Both the position numbers and the translations under genes were made by a program. Below are positions 58,264 through 64,000 of a DNA stretch of 64,000 bases, one piece after another (position 1 is the stretch's first letter; each line of letters begins with the position of its first letter). The notes under the pieces were generated by a model that saw nothing but the letters and a program-made list of their open reading frames with translations, did not search any database and had not been told where the DNA came from. The DNA is taken from assembly GCA_051955535.1 (NCBI GenBank), contig JBQCGP010000029.1, positions 1 to 64,000 on the forward strand, written 5' to 3'. The stretch comes from 13-2-20CM-68-14 sp051955535 (GTDB lineage Bacteria > Actinomycetota > Thermoleophilia > Gaiellales > Gaiellaceae).

Positions 58264-59732
58264 AGCCCGAACGGATTGAACGGCTTCGGGCTGGTCGAGA
58301 CGAGCACGCTCTTCGTCTCGAGGTAAAGGTCGAGCGTCTCGAGGCCAAGCTCGCGGCCGAACCCCGACTGCTTGTAACCGCCGAACGGAATACCGGGGAA
58401 GGCGGTGTACGGCATGTTGATGCCGACCGTGCCCGCCTTGATCCGACGTGCGATCCGGTGGCCCCGCGCTGGGTCGCCCGTCCAGACGGTTGCCATCAGC
58501 CCGTACTTGACGTCGTTGGCGATCCGCGCAGCGTCCTTCTCGTCCTCGAACGGGATCACGGTCACGACCGGCCCGAAGATCTCCTCCTGCGCGACCGCCA
58601 TCGCGTTGTCCACTTTGGCGAGCACCGTCGGCGGGTAGAACGCACCCTTGCCGTCGAACGGTTCCCCGCCGGTCACGACTTCGGCTCCCTCCTCGCGGCC
58701 CTGTTCGACGAAGCCGTTCACCTTGTCGCGGTGCTCCTCGGAGATCAACGAGCCGACCTGCGTCTCCGCATCGAGCGGGTCGCCGACCTTCAGCCGCCGC
58801 GCCACGTCGCTGAAGCTGTTGACGAAGTCGTCGTAGATGGAGCTCTCGACGAGGACGCGCGAGCGTGCCTCGCAGCTCTGGCCCGCCGAGTAGAAGATCG
58901 ACCAGACCGAGCTCGGGATCGCATCCGCGAGGTTCGCGTCGGCGAAGACGACGTTCGGGCTCTTGCCCCCGAGCTCGAGGGTCAGACGCTTGATCGTGCC
59001 CGAAGCGAGGCGCATGATCTCGCCGCCGGTCGCGGTCGATCCCGTGAAGGCGATCTTGTCGACGCCGGGGTGCTGGACGAGGTGAGCACCGACCTTCGTC
59101 CCTGGGCCGGGGACGACGTTGATCGCCCCGGGCGGGAAGCCGACCTCGGCTGCGAGCTCGGCCATGCGGAGCGCGCTCAGCGGCGTCGCGGAGTCCGGCT
59201 TGAGGACGACGGTGCAGCCGGCCGCGAGCGCCGGCGCCAGCTTCCAGGTCGTCATCATCAGCGGGTAGTTCCACGGGACGATCTGTCCCGCGACGCCGAC
59301 CGGCTCCTTGAGGGAGTAGAAGAGCAGCGAGCCGCCGATCGGGTTCGAACGGCCGGCGATCGACGCGATCGCGGAGCCATAGAAGCGGAAGTTCTCCACG
59401 CCCTGCGCGAGCTCTGCCTTGACCGAAGAGATCGCCTTGCCAACGTTGCGCGCCTCGAGCTCGGCGAGCTCCTTGCGGTTCGCCTGGATCGCGTCGGCGA
59501 GTGCGTGCAGGAGGCGGGAACGCTCGGTCGGCGGCGTCTTGCCCCAGTCTCCCTCGAGAGCTGCTCGGGCGGCCTCGACGGCGCGGTCGATGTCAGCCTC
59601 GCCGGCGACGGCGACCGTCGCGAGCGGCTCGCCCGTCGCGGGCTCGTTCAGCCCGCGGGTCTCTCCGCCGGCCGGTTCGGCGCTCTCGCCGCCGATGAAG
59701 AGTCCGTACTCGCGCTTCGTCGCAACGGCCAC
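58260..59732 (-). CDS. Aldehyde dehydrogenase (NAD-dependent, betaine-aldehyde type)
   Basis: 490 residues. IVPWNYPLMMTTWKLAPALA, GFTGSTATGGEI-like NAD site (FTGSTATGG), catalytic Glu in LELGGKSPN, catalytic Cys in SAGQSCEARSRV. Substrate unknown; could serve phenylacetaldehyde or ureide-linked semialdehydes. GTG 59732, TATCGT 8 nt upstream. Confidence 0.92.
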   Translation of the reverse strand: MAVATKREYGLFIGGESAEPAGGETRGLNEPATGEPLATVAVAGEADIDRAVEAARAALEGDWGKTPPTERSRLLHALADAIQANRKELAELEARNVGKAISSVKAELAQGVENFRFYGSAIASIAGRSNPIGGSLLFYSLKEPVGVAGQIVPWNYPLMMTTWKLAPALAAGCTVVLKPDSATPLSALRMAELAAEVGFPPGAINVVPGPGTKVGAHLVQHPGVDKIAFTGSTATGGEIMRLASGTIKRLTLELGGKSPNVVFADANLADAIPSSVWSIFYSAGQSCEARSRVLVESSIYDDFVNSFSDVARRLKVGDPLDAETQVGSLISEEHRDKVNGFVEQGREEGAEVVTGGEPFDGKGAFYPPTVLAKVDNAMAVAQEEIFGPVVTVIPFEDEKDAARIANDVKYGLMATVWTGDPARGHRIARRIKAGTVGINMPYTAFPGIPFGGYKQSGFGRELGLETLDLYLETKSVLVSTSPKPFNPFGL

Positions 59733-59740
59733 GGGGCAGG

Positions 59741-59746
59741 ACGATA
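59741..59746 (-). promoter_or_regulatory. -10 box TATCGT of the ALDH operon
   Basis: TATCGT ends 8 nt before GTG 59732, predicting a leaderless ALDH-MFS-M20 transcript. Confidence 0.5.
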
Positions 59747-59796
59747 GCGGCTCGCGTGAGGGTTTCCGCGCCCTTGCAGGCGGGCACATCGGCGAG

Positions 59797-60051
59797 ATGG
59801 CCGAAACTCAAAAGGTTCAGGTAGAAGCCGCGCGGATTCCCGACCGCGACCGGTTGCTCCAGGAGCTCCGGGACGCCGGCCTGGATGCCAAACCGGTCGA
59901 CGAGATCTGTATCGAGGTCCCCTGCGGCGACGCCGAGCAGGTGCGCCAGGACCTGCTCGCGCTGGCGGAGGACGCGATCATGCGGATCGGCGCGCCGTTC
60001 GTGCCCATGAAGCACGAAGGCACGATCTACATCCGGCCGCCGCTTTCGTAG
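59797..60051 (+). CDS. Small protein of unknown function
   Basis: 84 residues, with IPDRDRLLQELRDAGLDAKPV and DEICIEVPCGD forming an alpha-beta start like a ferredoxin-like fold, and ending IYIRPPLS. No motif identifies it. ATG 59797 preceded closely by GGCGAG. Divergent from the ALDH gene; its stop faces the thiolase end 130 nt away. Confidence 0.65.
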   Translation: MAETQKVQVEAARIPDRDRLLQELRDAGLDAKPVDEICIEVPCGDAEQVRQDLLALAEDAIMRIGAPFVPMKHEGTIYIRPPLS

Positions 60052-60095
60052 CGCCTCTGAATCCCCGCGAGTCGTAACTGTTCACGCGCGCGCCC

Positions 60096-60112
60096 GCGCC
60101 CCTTGGGGGCGC
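60096..60112. terminator. 7-bp hairpin between convergent genes
   Basis: GCGCCCC-TTG-GGGGCGC, perfect stem, in the 130-nt gap after the small protein and before the thiolase end. No T-run, so a modest candidate terminator. Confidence 0.45.
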
Positions 60113-60181
60113 ACGAGCGCCCCTACCGAAACGCTATCGAGCGAACACGCGCGTGTCCGTCACGGAAAGGCGCCGCGGCTG

Positions 60182-61360
60182 TCACGTTTGCGGGCGCTCG
60201 AACAGAGCGGCCTGACCCTGCCCCACGCCCACGCAGAGAGTCGCCAACCCGTAGCGGCCGCCGCGACGGCGCAGCTCGTGCAGCAGCGTCACGACGAGGC
60301 GGGCGCCGCTCATCCCGAGCGGGTGCCCGATCGCGATCGCGCCGCCGTTGACGTTGACCTTCCCGGGAGCGAGCCCGAGCTCGCGGATCACCACGAGGCT
60401 TTGCGACGCGAATGCCTCGTTGAGCTCGACCAGATCGAGATCGCCGACGCCGAGACCGGCGCGCCCCAACACCTTCCGCACCGCCGGGATGGGGCCGATC
60501 CCCATCACGCGCGGATCGACTCCGGCCACCGCAGCGCCGGCGAACGCGCCGAGTGGCTCGACCCCCAGCGAACGCGCCTTCTCAACTGAGACGACCACGA
60601 CTGCCGCGGCGCCGTCGTTGATGCCGCTCGAGTTGCCCGCCGTGACCGTGCCGCCCCCCCGGAACGCAGGCTTGAGCGCCGCGAGCTTGGCCTCGTCGGT
60701 GTCCGGCCGCGGGTGCTCGTCGCGGACCGCATCGCCGACGGCGACCAGCTCGTCCGCGAACCGGCCGGCCTCGTCCGCGGCGGCCCAACGCCGCTGCGAC
60801 TCGAGCGCAAACGCGTCCTGCTCCTCGCGCGACACCGCGTACCGCTCGGCGACGTTCTCGCCGGTCTCGCCCATCGACTCGAGCGGGATCAGCTCCTCCA
60901 TGCGCGGGTTCGGGAACCGCCAGCCGAGCGTGGTGTCGTAGACCGTCCGGTCTCCGCGCGGGAAACCGCGGTCGGGCTTGGCGAAGACGAACGGCGCCCG
61001 GCTCATCGACTCGACACCGCCGGCGACGAAGACGTCACCCTCGCCGGCTGCGACCGCGTGGCAGGCCGAGACGATCGCCGACAGGCCGGAGGCGCACAGC
61101 CGATTGAGTGTCACGCCCGGAACCGAGTCAGGCAACCCGGCGAGCAGTGCCGCCATCCGCGCGACATTCCGGTTGTCCTCGCCCGCCTGGTTGGCGGCGC
61201 CGAAGTAGACGTCCTCGACATCTCCGCCATCCACTCCCGCCCGTTCGACAGCCTCGCGGATCACGATCGACGCCAAGTCGTCGGGCCGCTCTCCCGACAG
61301 CACGCCGCCGTACCGCCCGACAGGCGTTCGCACGCCGCTCAAGACAACCGCTCTGCTCAC
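60182..61360 (-). CDS. Acetyl-CoA C-acyltransferase (thiolase)
   Basis: 392 residues. Nucleophile Cys in NRLCASGLSAI, NEAFA, His in GGAIAIGHPLGMSGAR and final Cys in LCVGVGQG. NRLCASGL resembles beta-ketoadipyl-CoA thiolases (PaaJ/PcaF), which would close the phenylacetate pathway, but substrate is unproven. GTG 61360, 7 nt after TAGCCT. Confidence 0.92.
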   Translation of the reverse strand: MSRAVVLSGVRTPVGRYGGVLSGERPDDLASIVIREAVERAGVDGGDVEDVYFGAANQAGEDNRNVARMAALLAGLPDSVPGVTLNRLCASGLSAIVSACHAVAAGEGDVFVAGGVESMSRAPFVFAKPDRGFPRGDRTVYDTTLGWRFPNPRMEELIPLESMGETGENVAERYAVSREEQDAFALESQRRWAAADEAGRFADELVAVGDAVRDEHPRPDTDEAKLAALKPAFRGGGTVTAGNSSGINDGAAAVVVVSVEKARSLGVEPLGAFAGAAVAGVDPRVMGIGPIPAVRKVLGRAGLGVGDLDLVELNEAFASQSLVVIRELGLAPGKVNVNGGAIAIGHPLGMSGARLVVTLLHELRRRGGRYGLATLCVGVGQGQAALFERPQT

Positions 61361-61367
61361 TCGAGCG

Positions 61368-61373
61368 AGGCTA
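61368..61373 (-). promoter_or_regulatory. -10 box TAGCCT overlapping the mqnD stop codon
   Basis: TAGCCT ends 7 nt before GTG 61360; its TAG (61373-61371) is the stop codon of mqnD. Confidence 0.55.
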
Positions 61374-62198
61374 GCTCACGAAGTCGAGCTCGACGCGCTC
61401 CGGAAACGCTCCGAGCGCCTCGCCGCGCCGCAGCAGCTCGGTGACGGCCTGCCGTCCCTCCTCGCCGTAGTCGCACGTGAAGTCGTTCACGTACATGCCG
61501 ACGAAGCGGTCGGCGAGTGCGGTGTCCAGGCCGCGACCGAACCCCAGCGCGTACTCCATCGCCTCGGGTCGGTTCGCAAGCCCGGCTTCGATCGACTCCT
61601 TCAGCACCTCCGAGAGCTCGTGCAGCGGCTCCGGCCCGAGATCTCGCCGCGCCACGTTGATTCCGAGCGGCAACGGCAGACCTGTCTCGAGCAGCCACCA
61701 CTCGCCGAGGTCGACGACCTTGCGCAGGCCCTCAGCTTCGTAGGTGAGCTGCCCTTCGTGGATCAGCAGCCCCGCGTCCGCGCGCCCGGACTTCACCTCG
61801 TCGAGGATCTGGTCGAACGGGACTTCACGGAAGCGGAAGTCGCCGAGGAAGAGCTGGAGGACGAGAAAGGCAGTGGTCATGCGCCCGGGGATCGCGATCT
61901 CGACGGAGCGCAACTGCTCCCGCTCGAGCGGCTCGCGCGCGACGACGACCGGCCCGTAGCCCGATCCCATGCTCGCTCCGTGCGGGAGCACCGCGTAGTG
62001 GCGCTGCACGAACGGGTAGGCGTGCAGCGAGATCGCGGTCGTCTCGAGCTTCCCCTCGAGCGCCCAGTCGTTCAGCGGCTGGATGTCCCGCAGGACGTGC
62101 TCGAACTCGAAGCCGCGGGTGTCGATGCGGTCCGCAGCAAGCGCCCAGAACATGAACGCGTCGTCGGGGTCGGGACTGTGGCCGAGCCGGATGAGCAC
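61371..62198 (-). CDS. mqnD: 1,4-Dihydroxy-6-naphthoate synthase MqnD
   Basis: 275 residues of the MqnA/MqnD fold. IRLGHSPDPDDAFMFWALA at the start and HAYPFVQRHYAVLPHGASMG, GLLIHEGQLTYEAEGL, PLPLGINVARRDLG are MqnD motifs. Converts cyclic de-hypoxanthine futalosine to 1,4-dihydroxy-6-naphthoate. Separate from the operon holding mqnA at the left edge. GTG 62198, 6 nt after TAGCCT. Confidence 0.93.
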   Translation of the reverse strand: MLIRLGHSPDPDDAFMFWALAADRIDTRGFEFEHVLRDIQPLNDWALEGKLETTAISLHAYPFVQRHYAVLPHGASMGSGYGPVVVAREPLEREQLRSVEIAIPGRMTTAFLVLQLFLGDFRFREVPFDQILDEVKSGRADAGLLIHEGQLTYEAEGLRKVVDLGEWWLLETGLPLPLGINVARRDLGPEPLHELSEVLKESIEAGLANRPEAMEYALGFGRGLDTALADRFVGMYVNDFTCDYGEEGRQAVTELLRRGEALGAFPERVELDFVS

Positions 62199-62204
62199 CC
62201 GGCG

Positions 62205-62210
62205 AGGCTA
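62205..62210 (-). promoter_or_regulatory. -10 box TAGCCT of mqnD
   Basis: TAGCCT ends 6 nt before GTG 62198, a leaderless arrangement. Confidence 0.55.
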
Positions 62211-62244
62211 ACAGCGTCGCGATGCCGACAGCGCAGTTGGCGCG

Positions 62245-62250
62245 TACCAT
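62245..62250 (+). promoter_or_regulatory. -10 box TACCAT of the DtxR-type gene
   Basis: TACCAT is followed after 8 nt by GTG 62259. Divergent from the mqnD promoter within 60 bp. Confidence 0.45.
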
Positions 62251-62258
62251 GAGCGGCC

Positions 62259-62708
62259 GTGGCGGAGCCTGCGCTCACGGACGCGATCCAGGACTACCTG
62301 AAGGAGATCTACAAGCTCCAGGACGGTGGGGAGCGCGTCTCGGTGACGGCGCTCGCACGTGAGCAGCATGTCGCTCCCGGCTCGGCCAGCGAGATGGTCA
62401 AGAAGCTAGCCGCGCTCGAGCTCGTCGACCACGAGCCCTACCGCGGCGTCCGGCTCACGGAGGCCGGCGAGCGTGTGGCCGTCGAGGTGATCCGCCACCA
62501 CCGGCTGCTCGAGCTCTATCTGGCGGAGACGCTCGGCCTGCACGTCGACGATGTCCACGCGGAGGCCGACCGCCTGGAGCACGTCATCTCCGAGGAGCTC
62601 GAGGCGCGGATCGACAAGGCACTCGGTTTCCCAACCCACGATCCCCACGGGGACCCGATCCCGAATGCCGCGCTGGAGTGGCCGAAGTCCGAAGCCGAAG
62701 CCCGCTAG
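62259..62708 (+). CDS. DtxR/MntR family metal-dependent regulator
   Basis: 149 residues: N-terminal winged HTH (TDAIQDYLKEIYKLQ, VTALAREQHVAPGSASEMVKKLAAL) and a dimerisation/metal domain (HHRLLELYLAETLGLHVDDVHAEADRLEHVIS cited by HHRLLELYLAETLG). No C-terminal SH3 domain, like MntR. Represses iron or manganese genes in the presence of the metal. Stop TAG is shared with the convergent gene as CTAG. Confidence 0.9.
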   Translation: MAEPALTDAIQDYLKEIYKLQDGGERVSVTALAREQHVAPGSASEMVKKLAALELVDHEPYRGVRLTEAGERVAVEVIRHHRLLELYLAETLGLHVDDVHAEADRLEHVISEELEARIDKALGFPTHDPHGDPIPNAALEWPKSEAEAR

Positions 62709-63049
62709 CGACCAAAGAACCAACGCTCGAGTGGCCTGAGCAGCTCCTCCCGCGCGAACGGTTCGCAGGCCGCGGCCCGGCCGTCCTGTGCGGAGACGCG
62801 GGTGTCGTCGTCGAGCGTCGCATTCGCCTGCTCCAGCGCGTCCTCGAGCTCGTAGCCCTCGAAGAGATAGTCGTCGGGATGCGGCTCTTCGCTGCGGCGG
62901 TGCTGCGGGTTGACCGCTCGGCCGACTGCCCAGACCGCGCCGGGCTTCCGTTCGATCCAGATCACGACGCGCTCGGTGACACCCTCGTCGTCGACTCCCT
63001 CGAGCAGCCGCTCGGCGAAGACGGCGGTCCGGTCCCCCCGGCGCTTCAC
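62705..63049 (-). CDS. Unknown small protein
   Basis: 114 residues with VVIWIERKPGAVWAVGRAVNP and DDYLFEGYELEDALEQANATL, suggesting a beta sheet with one long helix. No known family recognised. GTG 63049, 6 nt after TAGGGT. Its stop shares CTAG with the DtxR gene. Confidence 0.68.
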   Translation of the reverse strand: MKRRGDRTAVFAERLLEGVDDEGVTERVVIWIERKPGAVWAVGRAVNPQHRRSEEPHPDDYLFEGYELEDALEQANATLDDDTRVSAQDGRAAACEPFAREELLRPLERWFFGR

Positions 63050-63055
63050 GCCCGG

Positions 63056-63061
63056 ACCCTA
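63056..63061 (-). promoter_or_regulatory. -10 box TAGGGT
   Basis: TAGGGT ends 6 nt before GTG 63049. The opposite-strand box TAGAAT lies 14 bp away. Confidence 0.5.
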
Positions 63062-63075
63062 GCGCGAGCGGTGCC

Positions 63076-63081
63076 TAGAAT
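63076..63081 (+). promoter_or_regulatory. -10 box TAGAAT
   Basis: TAGAAT is followed after 6 nt by GTG 63088 of the small unknown gene: leaderless arrangement. Confidence 0.55.
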
Positions 63082-63087
63082 CGAGTC

Positions 63088-63339
63088 GTGAGCAGGCTAA
63101 CCAGCTTCCTGGGTAATCCGTTCTCCTTCCTTTCCGCGCGGACGTCGAAGGAGGAGCGAATCGCCGCCTACGTAATCCGCGAGCACGACAGCGGCAGACG
63201 TCTCGATGAGATCGTCGAGGATCCCTACGTACGCAACAGGGTCACCCCGGCCGAGCTCGCTCGGCTGCTCGAGCGCCCAGAGGTGATCGAGGCAATCGGC
63301 CACGCGACGGTTGCCGAAGCACAGGGCCGCCTCGCCTAG
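63088..63339 (+). CDS. Unknown small helical protein
   Basis: 83 residues: FLGNPFSFLSARTSKEERIAA then charged helices (DSGRRLDEIVEDPYVRNRV, PAELARLLERPEVIEAIG). No membrane span, no known family. GTG 63088. Its stop forms CTAG with the convergent cyclodeaminase gene. Confidence 0.7.
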   Translation: MSRLTSFLGNPFSFLSARTSKEERIAAYVIREHDSGRRLDEIVEDPYVRNRVTPAELARLLERPEVIEAIGHATVAEAQGRLA

Positions 63340-64000
63340 ACCTCCGCTCCGACCTTTTGGGCCCGCGCCTTTTCGAGCGCGACCGAGCCGATCGCGACGT
63401 CCCAGGCGGCCAGGCCGTTCGACTTGAAGAGAACGATGTCGTCGTCCGCCTGACGGCCCTCGAGCTCGCCGGCGACGACCTCCTGTAGCTCGTGCACCTC
63501 GAGCCAGTCAAGCACGCCGGCCTGGACCGGCTCGATCAGGTCGCCCGACTCGAGCCTCGCCTGCTCGCGCGAGTCGCAGCAGACGAAGGCTGCGCGCTCG
63601 AGCACGGCGTTGTCGAGCTCACGCGCCCGCGGCTCGTTGGCGCCCACAGCGCAGACGAGCACGCCGGGACGCAGCCACTCCCCGCGGAGGACCGGATCCT
63701 TCGCGGTGGTCACGGTGACGACGACGTCGCAGTCGGCTGGCTCGCGAGGCGATTCGCCCGGCTCGGCGCCCGTCTCCGCGCAGAACTCGGCGAGCCGCTC
63801 GGGCGTCCGGCAGTGGGCGACCACGCGCTCGATGCCCGGCAATGCCTCGCGGATGCAGGCGACCTGGCTGCGCGCCTGCCAACCGCAGCCGATCACGCCG
63901 AGGCTCGACGAATCCGGACGCGCCAGGTTCTTCGCGGCGACGCCGCTCGCGGCCCCGGTCCTGAGCTGTCCGAGCTTGTCCGCCTCGATCACGGCCGCGA
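63336..64000 (-). CDS. Ornithine cyclodeaminase/alanine dehydrogenase family protein (5' end outside the window)
   Basis: At least 221 residues of the mu-crystallin/ornithine cyclodeaminase family. RTGAASGVAAKNLAR, SLGVIGCGWQARSQVACIRE (NAD site G-x-G-x-Q-A) and CDVVVTVTTAKDPVL are typical. Deaminates a small amino acid or reduces an imine with NAD(P). The coding frame continues past base 64000, so the N-terminus is missing. Confidence 0.86.
   Translation of the reverse strand, partial: AAVIEADKLGQLRTGAASGVAAKNLARPDSSSLGVIGCGWQARSQVACIREALPGIERVVAHCRTPERLAEFCAETGAEPGESPREPADCDVVVTVTTAKDPVLRGEWLRPGVLVCAVGANEPRARELDNAVLERAAFVCCDSREQARLESGDLIEPVQAGVLDWLEVHELQEVVAGELEGRQADDDIVLFKSNGLAAWDVAIGSVALEKARAQKVGAEV

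Noticed and set aside
59797..60051. PurS-like (phosphoribosylformylglycinamidine synthase subunit) assignment of the 84-residue protein
   Set aside because: Length fits but no PurS motif and no purL/purQ nearby.
1..64000. CRISPR arrays, rRNA, tRNA, insertion sequences
   Set aside because: No regular short repeats with spacers, no tRNA cloverleaf, no transposase. A tRNA T-arm-like string near 18297-18309 has no acceptor or anticodon stem around it.

Overview
The window is a dense, high-GC bacterial chromosome segment without rRNA, tRNA, phage, transposase or CRISPR features that I can see. Gene content suggests a Thermoleophilia/Gaiellales-like actinobacterium; this is inference, from the futalosine menaquinone route, a phenylacetate epoxidase operon, very tight operons, and TANNNT boxes placed 6-9 nt before many start codons, the arrangement of leaderless actinobacterial transcripts. 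Genes within operons commonly overlap by 4 nt (ATGA, GTGA, TTGA, probably CTGA).

Layout. 1-6453 (minus strand): menaquinone and respiratory genes: mqnA (partial), polyprenyl diphosphate synthase, menG/ubiE, ubiX, a Bacillus-type qcrABC menaquinol:cytochrome c reductase, and ubiD. 6459-14604: three tandem cyclase/STAND-ATPase/TPR regulators, a 49-residue membrane protein and an unknown protein. 14585-18180: hemL, hemB, an AI-2E family transporter. 18493-26747: degenerate M23 envelope protein, YmdB-like phosphodiesterase, two polytopic glycosyltransferase-like proteins, GtrA, a small protein, pcm, a phosphodiesterase/phosphatase, a membrane protein and a secreted CHRD protein. 26901-31410: 2-oxo acid dehydrogenase E1alpha/E1beta/E2 interrupted by an acetamidase and a HIRAN protein. 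31423-36606: DagK-like kinase, DUF4129, MoxR and DUF58 membrane-stress-type operon. 36887-41462: TetR, paaABCD, receiver/DUF4389 pair, paaG. 41518-46079: HtrA-like protease, L,D-transpeptidase, two crotonases, small transporter, EthD. 46126-59732: EamA transporter, then a purine catabolic island (xanthine dehydrogenase subunits, adenine deaminase, 8-oxoguanine deaminase-like, hiuH, uraD, puuD, DUF3830, M20 ureidohydrolase-like), MFS transporter and aldehyde dehydrogenase. 59797-64000: small unknown proteins, thiolase, mqnD, DtxR regulator and a partial ornithine cyclodeaminase-like gene.

How the genes fit together. MqnA, MqnD, UbiX/UbiD, the prenyl synthase and MenG make menaquinone, which QcrABC oxidises. 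PaaABCD, PaaG-like, two further crotonases, a thiolase and an aldehyde dehydrogenase fit phenylacetate and fatty/aromatic acid catabolism. The purine island runs from adenine and hypoxanthine/xanthine through urate (PuuD), hydroxyisourate (HiuH) and OHCU (UraD) to allantoin and probably a ureido acid (M20); no allantoinase is visible.

Most notable structure: (i) many probable leaderless promoters, four of which reuse the preceding gene's TAG stop as the start of the -10 box; (ii) a GGGGTC(A/T)GACCCC palindromic repeat inserted in frame on both sides of the E2 peripheral-subunit-binding domain and, elsewhere, supplying the stop codon of the M20 gene; (iii) a second palindromic repeat pair (GTGCCTGGCAC) in the xdh operon; (iv) three genes with no canonical start whose frames meet the upstream stop as NTAG; (v) a PaaR-like operator in a 25-bp tetR/paaA spacer.
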